NCBI GenBank assembly: GCA_032718475.1
Contig: JAUCBJ010001122.1
Span: forward strand, 1 to 47,375
Origin: Nemertoderma westbladi
Taxonomy: Eukaryota > Xenacoelomorpha > Nemertodermatida > Nemertodermatidae
Length of the DNA stretch: 47,375 nt
Direction of reading: 5' to 3'
Part shown: positions 21,791 through 31,502 of the stretch, piece after piece
Layout: each line of letters starts with the position of its first letter
How positions within the stretch are numbered: the first letter of the stretch is position 1
Program-made: the position numbers and the translations under genes
Notes under the pieces: model-generated
What the model was told of the DNA's origin: nothing
Database searches by the model: none
The model's input: the letters and a program-made list of their open reading frames with translations, nothing else

Positions 21791-22511
21791 CATAATAATT
21801 ACTGTAATAGGCCATATCAAATTCTTATTGAATAAACATAGGAATTAGTTTGAAGCTTAGCTTCTTTACAGATATGCACATTTTTATTATCACTACCAAA
21901 TATTTATAGTACCGGCTGATCGGTACTAAAAGTTTAGTGTTATTTTCAATCTAATCTGTAGGCCATACTTAATACGTAGGCCTACTTAATACGGCTTTAA
22001 ATACTGGTGGAAACAGCATTTTATCAATGTTCCTATCATAAATTTCATCAATTGTAGTGTCCAGATTCTCCGCTATCAATTGATATAAGCCACGTGTGAA
22101 ATGATTGAGATTTAATCAATATGTATTTGTATCAATCAAAAATCACTATCCATAGAAACCAAAATCAGAAATTATCAGAGCAGTTTGTAGTGACGTCAAA
22201 TCTGTAGCAGCCAATCACAGCCGATTTAAAAAAATGACTCCCAGTGCATACTTAAACCCGCCATTTTGAAGGTTTCCACAGGATTTTACAAAAAACACAC
22301 CCCGCCACGACACCTTGTTACCCCTTATTTAATTGTTTCTAGCCCAAACACTTTTTCTCGCACCATCCATATTCTAAGAGTTTTGTATGGTATTTAATTA
22401 TATATTTTTTTTGTGTAATCCATCTAAATATGGCGACAAAGTGGGAATTTTTACCCAAAATGGTCACTCCAGGCACATCGTCAATATTTAATTGGTAATT
22501 GAGATGGCTAG
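21791..22511. other. No gene recognised
   Basis: AT-rich DNA between the SINE and the gypsy-type element A. Nothing recognisable. Confidence 0.4.
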
Positions 22512-22855
22512 CGCCAATATGATGGTAAGCTGCCCGGATAATATCGTAGGCAGGTAAGAATATGATATATAATATATATTTAATAACAAGTTGGTTAATT
22601 GGGTAACAACCAGATAATGTGAATATAATTATTGTATTATATAATAATTATTGCAATGTAGGTGGTAGGCCTACAATACAGCACGGTACAATACTGCTGT
22701 GACGAACTACAGGAATCGGGCAGTAGTAGGTCGGTAGGTACAGAATGGAGAGTCAGTCTGTACCGGGGCTACCCAAGCCTAACTGGTGCTCGGATCTTAT
22801 TGGCTAGAGCAGAGCAATCTCAATATCACTAAGCAGCAGGGCTGCTGGACTGGCG
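22512..22855 (-). repeat. 3' LTR of gypsy-type element A
   Basis: 344 bp, differing from the right LTR by T/G (ccagataaTgtg) and C/T (gctgtgaCgaac). The ends form a short inverted repeat CGCCA...TGGCG. Confidence 0.95.
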
Positions 22856-23307
22856 CAATTGCTTTTTTTTTTTTTTTTTTAGTTTGGAACTGGCCATCAG
22901 TTTAACGATTGCTGGGTAGCTCACGGTGAATTAAGTGCACATATAAATTTTAGACTAACTGTGTAAATAAGTAAATATAAGTAAATGTGCCCAAAATAGT
23001 AGAGTATTGCAATATAAACAAATGTGCCCTACATATATGGATAATGGATCAAAACATATAACTAACAGGTAATAAATCAATCTGGGCATACATAGAAAAT
23101 ATTACAATGCGATCATATAGAGGTAAGCTCTAAAACAAATGTGTATATGGTTAATAGATAAGATTATATATATATTATATCCACAGTTTCCTGTATAGTA
23201 GTATATCCTCAGTTTCTATATACATGCAAGAACAACTAACTAATAGTATTATAGAACACAAAAAAAAAACAACAAAGGCCTCTGACGTGGTGTCGTCCAC
23301 ATGGTGA

Positions 23308-26300
23308 CTATGATCTGTTAAAACCATAATAATCAGGGGGCTGTAAGCTATTACGAGGGCGTAATGATGCCAGTGTGGGTGCCACTGTGCCATCTTGACT
23401 GTTAGATGGCTGAGGTACAGAGCTTGTACCGGTGATTGGAGGGGCGCCCAGTAGGGGTAAGTTCACCAGTGGCAAATGTCGATGCGATGGATCACCAGCA
23501 TCTATGGGAGTCGGGAGAGTTGACGTAGAGGTGGGCTGATGCTCATCATCGTCCTCACCCGAAGAATCTGGACGACGTCCAGGGGGTGGGTCGCGATATG
23601 GCACGCGGTAGCACTCCGGCCGAAGGACGCGGTAGGCATGGGCACGTAGCTGACGTCCAGCAAATTTCCGGACGTAGCACCACAGTCCATCCAGTGTTGT
23701 TATAATGTAACGAGGACGACCCATTGTCTTGTTGCCATCTGTGTATAGATGGACGAGATCACCAATGCGGAGGGTGTCTTGTGGGGGGGTTACGGTCGGG
23801 CGGCGTAGCTTGGAGTGTTCACTTACTGGGTGGTTGGCTGATCGAACCTGCTGTTGTCGATCAATGAGGGAAGTGTCATTGATGGGAATCTGTTCCCCAG
23901 TGAACTGATCCTGGTGTGACATAATTTCACGAGAGGATAGTCCACACGAACGGATACGGGCATTCAGGTTAGCCACAGCAAAAACGACAGTGAGGGGTGA
24001 GAAGGGACCACCAGTGGGTTGTAGGCGTAATAATTCTTCTTCTAGTTCACGCACTGCATGCTCAGCTACAGGGTTTTTATTAACATTTTTGGGGCGACCA
24101 ATTTCAAGGCGAAAGTGATGATGTGCAAGTCTAGCATCATTAGAAAGGGCTTGGAATGCAGGTGCAGGGTCGACTCGGATAATGGCAGGTGGACCATCGA
24201 GGGGATTCAGGCCAATACATAGGGTAAGTAATGCATCACGAAGTGTATCGCAGCGCTCATCATGGATGATGCATGCAGCTGTAAATGATGATACTGTTTC
24301 ACGTATAAGTAGTATATATTGACGATTTTGGCGCATAATGTCGGCTGCAAATGACAGACCAATAGCAACAGGTGGTGGTTCAGATTGTTGTGGGACAATA
24401 CGGGGTGGAGCAGATGCAAGGGCAACACATTGGTGGCAACAGTCAGAGATAGATTGGATTGCATGTTCTAAATCAAGAGCATAAAAATATCGGGCACAGA
24501 CACGTCTCAGTTGGGCACGAGGGGGGTGATTAAGCTCTAAATGAAGTGAGGTGAGGAGGCCAATGAGGGCGTGTCGTGGTATCACAATTAGTTCTTGTGG
24601 TGCCTGGAAGGGAACATTCCTGCGGACAATAAGAAGATCGTCAGAGGAGATAGATGTGACACCCAGATATCGTTTTACATCCCGGATGTTAGTTAACTTC
24701 TTAGAAGGTCGGGTGCCCTGACGCAAATGTGCTTTAGCACGTCTGATGTCGGAGCATTCAGTTTGCGTAATACGCCATGCTGGGCGGCTGGCATAGATAG
24801 GGCGGTTGGGTATAGCTTCAGGGTTTGGTAGCTTGGTAGTTTTCATAGTTTTGGGTGTGTTTAAGTCAGATGGGAATGGTTCAGACTCCAGGTCATAACT
24901 GGAATCCTCTCTACCCTGAGGGTGGTCATGCTCATTGTGGGGTACTGCAGGCTCCTCCAGGGAGCTAGAGGAAATTGCAGAGGTGGTATCATGGAGTGCA
25001 CGGATTATTGGAGAAGTGACGGTTTCGTCAAGGAAGCGACATATCTGGCAGTTCCCTGAACTGCATGGTGGTACATTACGGCTCTGGAAATCTGCTGACA
25101 GATTTGTGGCACCCTTAATGTGCGTCATGGCTAGGCCAAACTGTGATACTGTGGCAAGGAAGGTGGAAAGACGTGGACTAGCTGAGTATGCGCCTCGGGA
25201 CAGTTTGATAAAGGCCTGGACGCAAGGCTTACTGTCGGTGAGAACAGTTGACTGATGCAATGAATGGGATATATAAGGGGAAAAATGTTGGACAGCCATG
25301 GCAATCGCAAGTGCCTCGAGTTCACAGGGGAGCCAAGATGTCTGGTGTGTGCGTAATTTAGCAGAATAATAACCAGCAACCAGGAAGGATGATGCACGGT
25401 TCACATATAAGACTGCGCCAAGGCCATCTGTACTGGAGGCAGCATCAGTGACAATATATAATCTATCGGTAGGCCTGGGTATGGCAACAGAACGACAGGA
25501 TTTCAGGGAGGCCTGAGCACGACGAAAGGCTACAGATGATTCATCCGTCCAGGCAACAGCATCACGCGGCTGGTCAGACAACAGGGTGTCGAGTGGGGCA
25601 ATGAGACTGGAACAATGGGGGAGAACCTTAGCTAAAACCTTGAAGGATCCAATGAACGACCTGAGCTCACGGATGGTAGATGGGGGTGGGCAACATGAGA
25701 GAGTAGATATGATATGAGGTGATGCAGAGAGGAATCCCTCAGTCCATTGCCAACCAAGAATAGTGGTGGAACGTGGACAAATGACGGTTTTCTTTGGTGA
25801 TAACCGTAAGTCACAGCGATGAAGTGCTGCAAGGAGGGCAGTGAAATTACTAAGGAGATCTTTTATGGTGTTTCCACCACAGTAAAGATCATCGGCCAAC
25901 TTTGTGACACCACCTTGGATGATAAGGTCACCAAGGACTCTGCACATAAGTTCCTCAAGTGCAGTCTCAGATCCTGGCATGCCCATGGCACAACGGGCAT
26001 AAACACGAACACCCCGGAATGGTGTAACTACGCCACAAAACTTCATTGATGATTGCTGTAAGGGAATTTGATAAAAGGCAGAAGTTAAATCAGTTTTAAT
26101 AATGTAACGGTAGGAACCAATGGTACGAAGGGTGGACGTGACATCAGGGAGTAAGGCAGGTTGGGGCTTGCAGTATCGAGCTACCTCAGTGAAGGCTGTG
26201 ACAAGGCGGGTGCCGCCATTAGGCTTAGAGGCTAGAAATGATGGGGATAAATACTCAACATTAACTGGGACTGACTCTGGCGTAGCAAATACACCAAGGT

Positions 26301-26628
26301 GTTCAAGTTCATCAAAGCGCTCTTGCAACTCTAGTAGGCGGTTGCGGGCATACTGAGGCAGACGACCCTTATGTTGGGGAGGGAGGGTAGGTCCCATGTT
26401 AACAACTGCCTCGAATGGGCCAGCTGCACCATTGTACCCTTGATAGTGGGGGTTAAAGACAGTATCATATTTATCTAATAAAGCATGGAAACTTTGGCGG
26501 TCAGAGGGGGAGAGTAGACTATCGGGATCAATAGAAACTGGATCTGAGTACTTTAGTGCGGGATGAGGGGGTTGACGAACAACCGTACTGGGTGTACTAT
26601 TGTAAATATTAATGACGAGTAAGGGTCT
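23308..26628 (-). pseudogene. Gypsy-type pol: RT, RNase H, integrase (element A)
   Basis: The frame is open for over 1,100 codons. From the internal Met at 26397 (residue 1), RT has motif A KTDLTSAFYQI (D103) and an active-site box LADD (167-170) rather than the usual YxDD or FxDD. RNase H covers about 314-440 (TDAASS D318, TDSK D388, SADFQSR). Integrase has an HHCC finger (H619, H624, C654, C657) and a D,D35E triad (D686, D743, E779), followed by a Pro/Asp-rich tail without a recognisable chromodomain. Immediately upstream, a 14-bp tandem duplication (26615-26640) puts it out of frame with protease. The pol part itself has no stop. Confidence 0.9.
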
Positions 26629-27665
26629 ACGAGTAAGGGTGTACTATTGACATTGGTCACTGCTGCTGGTTGAGAAATGGCTGGGGTTGATGTACATACA
26701 TGGGAGTTACGTTTTATAGTGACAGGGTTTGGTAACTCATTTGGGATACGGACTTGTCCAAGATAAGGTTGGACAACCATGGGTGAAAACCATGGTGGAG
26801 GGAATGATCCAGAGCCGGGGGCAAGATGTGGGGCAACAAGAAGTGGGGTATCGCAGTCGATATGGGGAGGAAGGGAGAGGGAGAGGGAGTCTCCAGGCCA
26901 TATCACAGATGAGTGGGAAGGAGCGCGGAGGAGGGTAGACTCAATCCGCCGCACATTAGGTATAGCTGGTGAAGATGGTGTATATATGGCTGAACTGCCA
27001 TCATGGAATGTGATTATGTTAAGGGCAGGACGAATGCTGATATCGTTTGCCTGTAGAAATGGCATTCCAGCTATAACAGGGGTTCCCAAGGAGGAGACTA
27101 CAAGGCCCGTAAATGGAAAGGTTAATGATTTATGTGACATACTGAAGGTAGTTTCACCAATAACACGGAGGGTGGATTTACCATCAGCAAGGGCTGGCAC
27201 TTGCCGGGAGCTGGGCGATATAGTTACTCCTAGGGTTCGCACTAGTGATTCCCAGATAAGATTTGATTCCGATCCACAGTCCAGGGTAATACGGTACGCA
27301 TTTCCATTGGTACATACATCGAGATATGGGGAGTGAACAACTGCTACACGTTGGACTCGGGGTGAGTCCTCCGAAAATTTATCTAACTCAACAATGGGAA
27401 TATCATCAACTTCCTCGTCCTCTTCATCCTCAAGATCTATAAGACGGGTACGAGTAATGTATTTACGGTCACGTTCGGGTAGAAAGGGGCAGTTACTCAG
27501 AAAATGGTCTATAGGATGACGACCTACCTGGTAACATAGTGCACAGGTCGGGCTAGTGCGTGAACGTTGCAGCGACAACTGTCGGTGTCGGGCATCACTC
27601 CTTTGCTTGGTTACTGGTGGTCCTGGTCGATGGGCTATGACAGTGTGGGTGCGGAAGGAACTCAC
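26553..27665 (-). pseudogene. Gag C-terminus and protease (element A)
   Basis: This 370-codon open stretch contains a Cys/His knuckle-like motif (CALCYQVGRHPIDHFLSNC), an acidic linker, and an aspartic-protease core. The protease core has a LDCGSESNLIW active-site loop (DCG in place of the usual DTG/DSG) and a downstream VIAGMPFL segment. It runs into a stop because of a 14-bp duplication (ACGAGTAAGGGT copies at 26615 and 26629 on the plus strand). On its gag side a 4-bp insertion near 27712-27720 separates it from the N-terminal gag. Both breaks are small, suggesting one continuous gag-pol frame in the parent element. Confidence 0.82.
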
Positions 27666-27711
27666 TTCGGTTGACGCATGGATTTCCTCAAGGAGGGAAG
27701 TTAGGTGGTGG

Positions 27712-28125
27712 CTAAGTTATGGTGGCTAAATCGAGGAATCTCGCGCCAGTAGATTGGAAACCGTAATGCTGGCGTATGGCATGCCAGATGGTAATTAGAG
27801 ATGTGGAAGAGCGGACAATGGAGTTTCTTGAGATAATTGGGGCGTAGTTGGCAATCTGCCCAAGCATTAGCTCAAGTGCGGCTGCTTGTTGGGTGGCTGT
27901 ACGGCGCCGGGCTACTGGTATGGTGTCCGGATCATCATGGAGATCGCGGTTCGGGTTGTTGGGGGTTTTTCGACCCCATGTAGCACCAGCCTTGGGAAAC
28001 CGTGCGAATTCCGGATCAAGGGCGAGTGTATACGTCAATGTTTGCCTCCACGATTCAAATGAGGTAATTGTCTCGACTTTAGATAATGTATGCAGCTTTG
28101 GTGGGCGTAAGGTAGAGGCGGCCAT
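27712..28125 (-). pseudogene. Gag N-terminus (element A)
   Basis: A 137-codon open stretch starts at an ATG about 210 bp inside the 5' LTR. It ends in a premature TAG where GCCACC words are tandemly repeated (about 27710-27730). Visible segments are [19 protein letters not shown] near the start and [20 protein letters not shown] near the end, typical of a capsid-like helical gag. The stop is explained by a 4-bp insertion; the next frame continues at 27712 and below. Confidence 0.75.
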
Positions 28126-28333
28126 TAGCTGCAGATTTGTATGATTGGATAGGGGTAACAGGGTAGTCCTATATTTTAAATAGGGCTATATGGGGCAGAT
28201 ACACCGGCAGGTATTAAAGTACCGGTATTTATTTGAAATCTGGCTGTCTGGGTATTGTAGAATAGCAGAGTAGAGGGTGGTGTGGTGGTGTTCTGAGTTC
28301 TGAATGTCTGAATCAACCAAATCGCTGCCACCA

Positions 28334-28677
28334 CGCCAATATGATGGTAAGCTGCCCGGATAATATCGTAGGCAGGTAAGAATATGATATATAATATATA
28401 TTTAATAACAAGTTGGTTAATTGGGTAACAACCAGATAAGGTGAATATAATTATTGTATTATATAATAATTATTGCAATGTAGGTGGTAGGCCTACAATA
28501 CAGCACGGTACAATACTGCTGTGATGAACTACAGGAATCGGGCAGTAGTAGGTCGGTAGGTACAGAATGGAGAGTCAGTCTGTACCGGGGCTACCCAAGC
28601 CTAACTGGTGCTCGGATCTTATTGGCTAGAGCAGAGCAATCTCAATATCACTAAGCAGCAGGGCTGCTGGACTGGCG
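28334..28677 (-). repeat. 5' LTR of gypsy-type element A
   Basis: 344 bp, partner of 22512-22855. Transcription would start within it toward lower coordinates; no TATA box was assigned with confidence. Confidence 0.95.
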
Positions 28678-28854
28678 TAGGAACATAACTAAACTTGTAG
28701 ACAATCCCTAAATACACATTAAATGCTCTAATGAGCTCCAGCCCCTCCAGGGCATTTATCCCTATTGAAACCTGTATTGGTTACTACAGCATCATTTAAT
28801 CCCTCAAACATTTAATCAATATTTCGTTAAATAGTTTATTTGCAATAGTATTAA

Positions 28855-29169
28855 TAATGTTCTTGGTTCATAGTATAATAAAATAGTACAAAGTACAGAA
28901 ACAAACAGAATACAATAAACCAATAATAAGCTTAGCGACTGCAGTAGGCCTACTGTGAAAACTGAGCAGTTGTACCTGTTTTTAATTCAAAGAGCACCGA
29001 CAGAAATAGAATGCACAGAACGAATGGAATGTTCTCGAATGTTCTATCCAATCACAACTGGACAAATAGCATATGGGGCGAGCTACATGCTAATACTGTC
29101 TAACCGGCATATATGGGGCGAGACGCATGCTATATGTTTGTAAACCACCACCATATGTATATCACTACA
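28855..29169 (-). repeat. 3' LTR of gypsy-type element B
   Basis: About 315 bp, sharing with 36483-36791 words such as AGCAGTTGTACCTG, AGCACCGACAGAAAT and CATATGGGGCGAGC. The terminal TG present in the right copy is missing here. The inner end is TGTAGTGATAT on the minus strand. Confidence 0.88.
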
Positions 29170-31315
29170 CCCTCCTTAGAGCTCCGCCGTAGGAGTTTAT
29201 AACCACAGAGGGGATTGACGTGGGGATCAGCGAGTTTGGGGCTGGTGTGGCATAGTTCAGGGCCCCAATATATAGTTTTGTATTACGGGGCGGGGTGACG
29301 TCCACCGCGGTCATGGGACTAGTGGACATAGGGGTGGCTGAAACCATAAGGGGGTGAGGAAGCCACACTGGAGAGTAGTTTGGAGGTGTAGACAGGAGGA
29401 AACGTCAATTTCTCGTCACAGTACGAGGTGGGGGTTCACACCGTGTAGTGCCGATTGGGCCCAACCATGACCATGGTTTGCTTCCGGTCCCAGCAGTGCG
29501 AGCAGGGGTTCTGGATGACCACAGGGTCATGGACAGCAAAGAGCGGGAGATTGGGCAATTCGGGCAGTGCGGAGTGACTGGGACAGAGTGTCGAGAATCA
29601 TGTGAGACTTACCCCTGCAGTAGCAGGTAGTAAACTGGTGCAGCGCCAGCTTGGATTTGAGTTGTTGCATATGGGTGTTTTCCACTTCTGAAAACTATAT
29701 GCAGTCTAAAATTGTGACCAGAGGTTCATGGTCAGCGACCAGGGAGAAGGTGGTGAGACCAAGGAGGAAGTTGTGGAACTTCTGGATGCCCCAGACTACT
29801 GCTACAAGTTACAACTCAATAGTGGCGCATGAAGACTCTCCTGGAGTAATTAACCGAGATCCACATTCTATAAGGAGCCTCTCTGTCCTGAGGCGCTGGA
29901 AAAGGGCATAGTCAAGCCTTTTGAGACGAGAAACATCAGTTATGAGCATCGTATCGATGGAGACATCGGATGTGGTCAGAACCAAAGAGGTATAGTAAGG
30001 GCCACCTTGATGGCATCAAAGGCACGGGTATGGTCGTCGGTTGACCAGATATATGGCGATTTCATCGATAGGTGGGGGCAGAGTGGTAGGAGCCTCTCAG
30101 ATATCTCGTAGGAGAATGCAGTGAGTTGATCTACAAGCCTGATAAAACTTTGGAGACCAGTTAGAGTTTCTGGATGCGGGAAGGAAGCTATAGCAGAGAG
30201 TTTAGTGGGGTCGGCATGGATGCCATCTGTCCTGACTAAGTAGCTGCCAAATTTGACATTGGAAACTTAACGGGAGTATCCTAAGATCCGGGCAAACCGA
30301 TTTGCTGAGAATCTGTCCCTGCATCTCCAGAGAGACAATGATTTCCATTGTGGTGGAATTTCGGCTCGACGTGATGACGGAGGGGAAGGCGACTGTGAAT
30401 TTGTATTGGTAGTACATTGGCGGCGATGAGATCCAGGTTGGTGGAAGAGAGGAGATCCTTCCCAACTCCTCCAAGTTGCGCCACTGACTGGAAGCTCGCA
30501 ATCAGGTAGTCCAGTTTGCATATCGCCACGAGGGATTCTAAGCGGTTAATGGAGTTGCGGTATAGGATACCGCATACGCAGAAGAAGGTTCCTTCGAGGA
30601 ACCGCTGGATTGGCACACCTGCTGGAAGTGTCCCTTCTTGCCACAGCCGCAGCAGTGAACTTCGCGGGCAGGCAGGGCATGCAGATTTGTCGGAATGGTG
30701 TGCTTGCACACAATTTCCACAAATGTGGGTGCAATTGTTCTCCTTTGTGGAGGAAGATTTTCAGGGTTGCTGGGAACCATTCAAGGGGGGCATCGAAGCA
30801 CCCTGACACATTGGAGAGTGGCCACCACATTGTTTGTATTGGGAGATTTTGGAAACTGAGTGGGAACTCCCAAGTACTTGGGTGTTTGTAGTGCTGTACT
30901 CCCAGTTCTGACAGATAGTGCGAGTTTCTTCTAGAGAGGGCCGGGGTAGTATTTTTAGGAGTTTCTGTTGAAGTGTCTGTAAACTATCTGTCACTATCTG
31001 GTTGTCCTGGCACTCCACGCCCAGTTCTGGGATTTTGGCGAGGTGTTTAAATGACTGATAGAAGTCATCGAAAGTTTTAGATGCGCCCTGGTTGCTTCTG
31101 TGGAATTGCATGCAGTCGACATTGATGCTGTGTTACCGCGGAGGTGTTCAACAAATTGAGAAATCGTCGCCGTGTCCACCTTGTCACTGTCTGGATCAGT
31201 TCCACGGTATATCGGACAACGTCGTGTAGGCCTGATCCAGGCGGTGAGGAGTGTGTAAACCTGTTTGCTGGGTGGAAAGGTTTCTGCACTCTCTCTGACA
31301 ACAGGGACTGCTGTC
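29170..31315 (-). pseudogene. Gag (second part) and decayed pol of element B
   Basis: From right to left: gag with a QFVEHL...FDDFYQSFKHLAKI segment (31110-31010) and a LEETRTICQNWE helix (about 30920). A zinc-knuckle zone follows with CCGCGKKGHFQQVC (about 30650). RT thumb sequence (RTDGIHADPTKLSAIASFPH, about 30225) follows with no room for the YxDD core. RNase H remnants (FHNFLLGL, then ADHEPLVTIL, about 29790-29700) and an integrase-tail remnant (VHDPVVIQNPCSHCWDRKQT, GPNRHYTV, about 29540-29440) come last. Stops and frame changes are frequent. The RT core and integrase core are deleted. Confidence 0.78.
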
Positions 31316-31502
31316 CCAACTATTATTATTATTATCTTTTAATCCACGCCATTAAGGCACATAGTAAAAATAAGTACATAATTAAATTGGACAATAGAAA
31401 TACACAGGCAGATGAGTCTAAATAATATGGAGTACATGAAAAGCATAAGTAAGTAATATTATTAACTATTAGCACAGCACAACTATATTACAGTAATTAG
31501 TG

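Larger units (their letters stand above)
22512..28677 (-). mobile_element. Ty3/gypsy-type LTR retrotransposon A (young)
   Basis: Two direct 344-bp LTRs (22512-22855 and 28334-28677) differ at only two positions. Between them on the minus strand lie gag, protease, RT, RNase H and integrase, in the Ty3/gypsy order. Just inside the 5' (right) LTR the minus strand reads TGGTGGCAGCGATTTGG, a TGG-starting primer-binding-site candidate. An A-rich stretch ending AGCAATTG precedes the 3' LTR. The LTRs begin CGCCA and end TGGCG instead of the usual TG...CA. Flanks share only TAG, so the target duplication is unclear. Confidence 0.9.

Noticed and set aside
26779-27336. 185-codon plus-strand ORF
   Set aside because: It is antisense to the protease/gag of gypsy element A, which has clear motifs on the minus strand.
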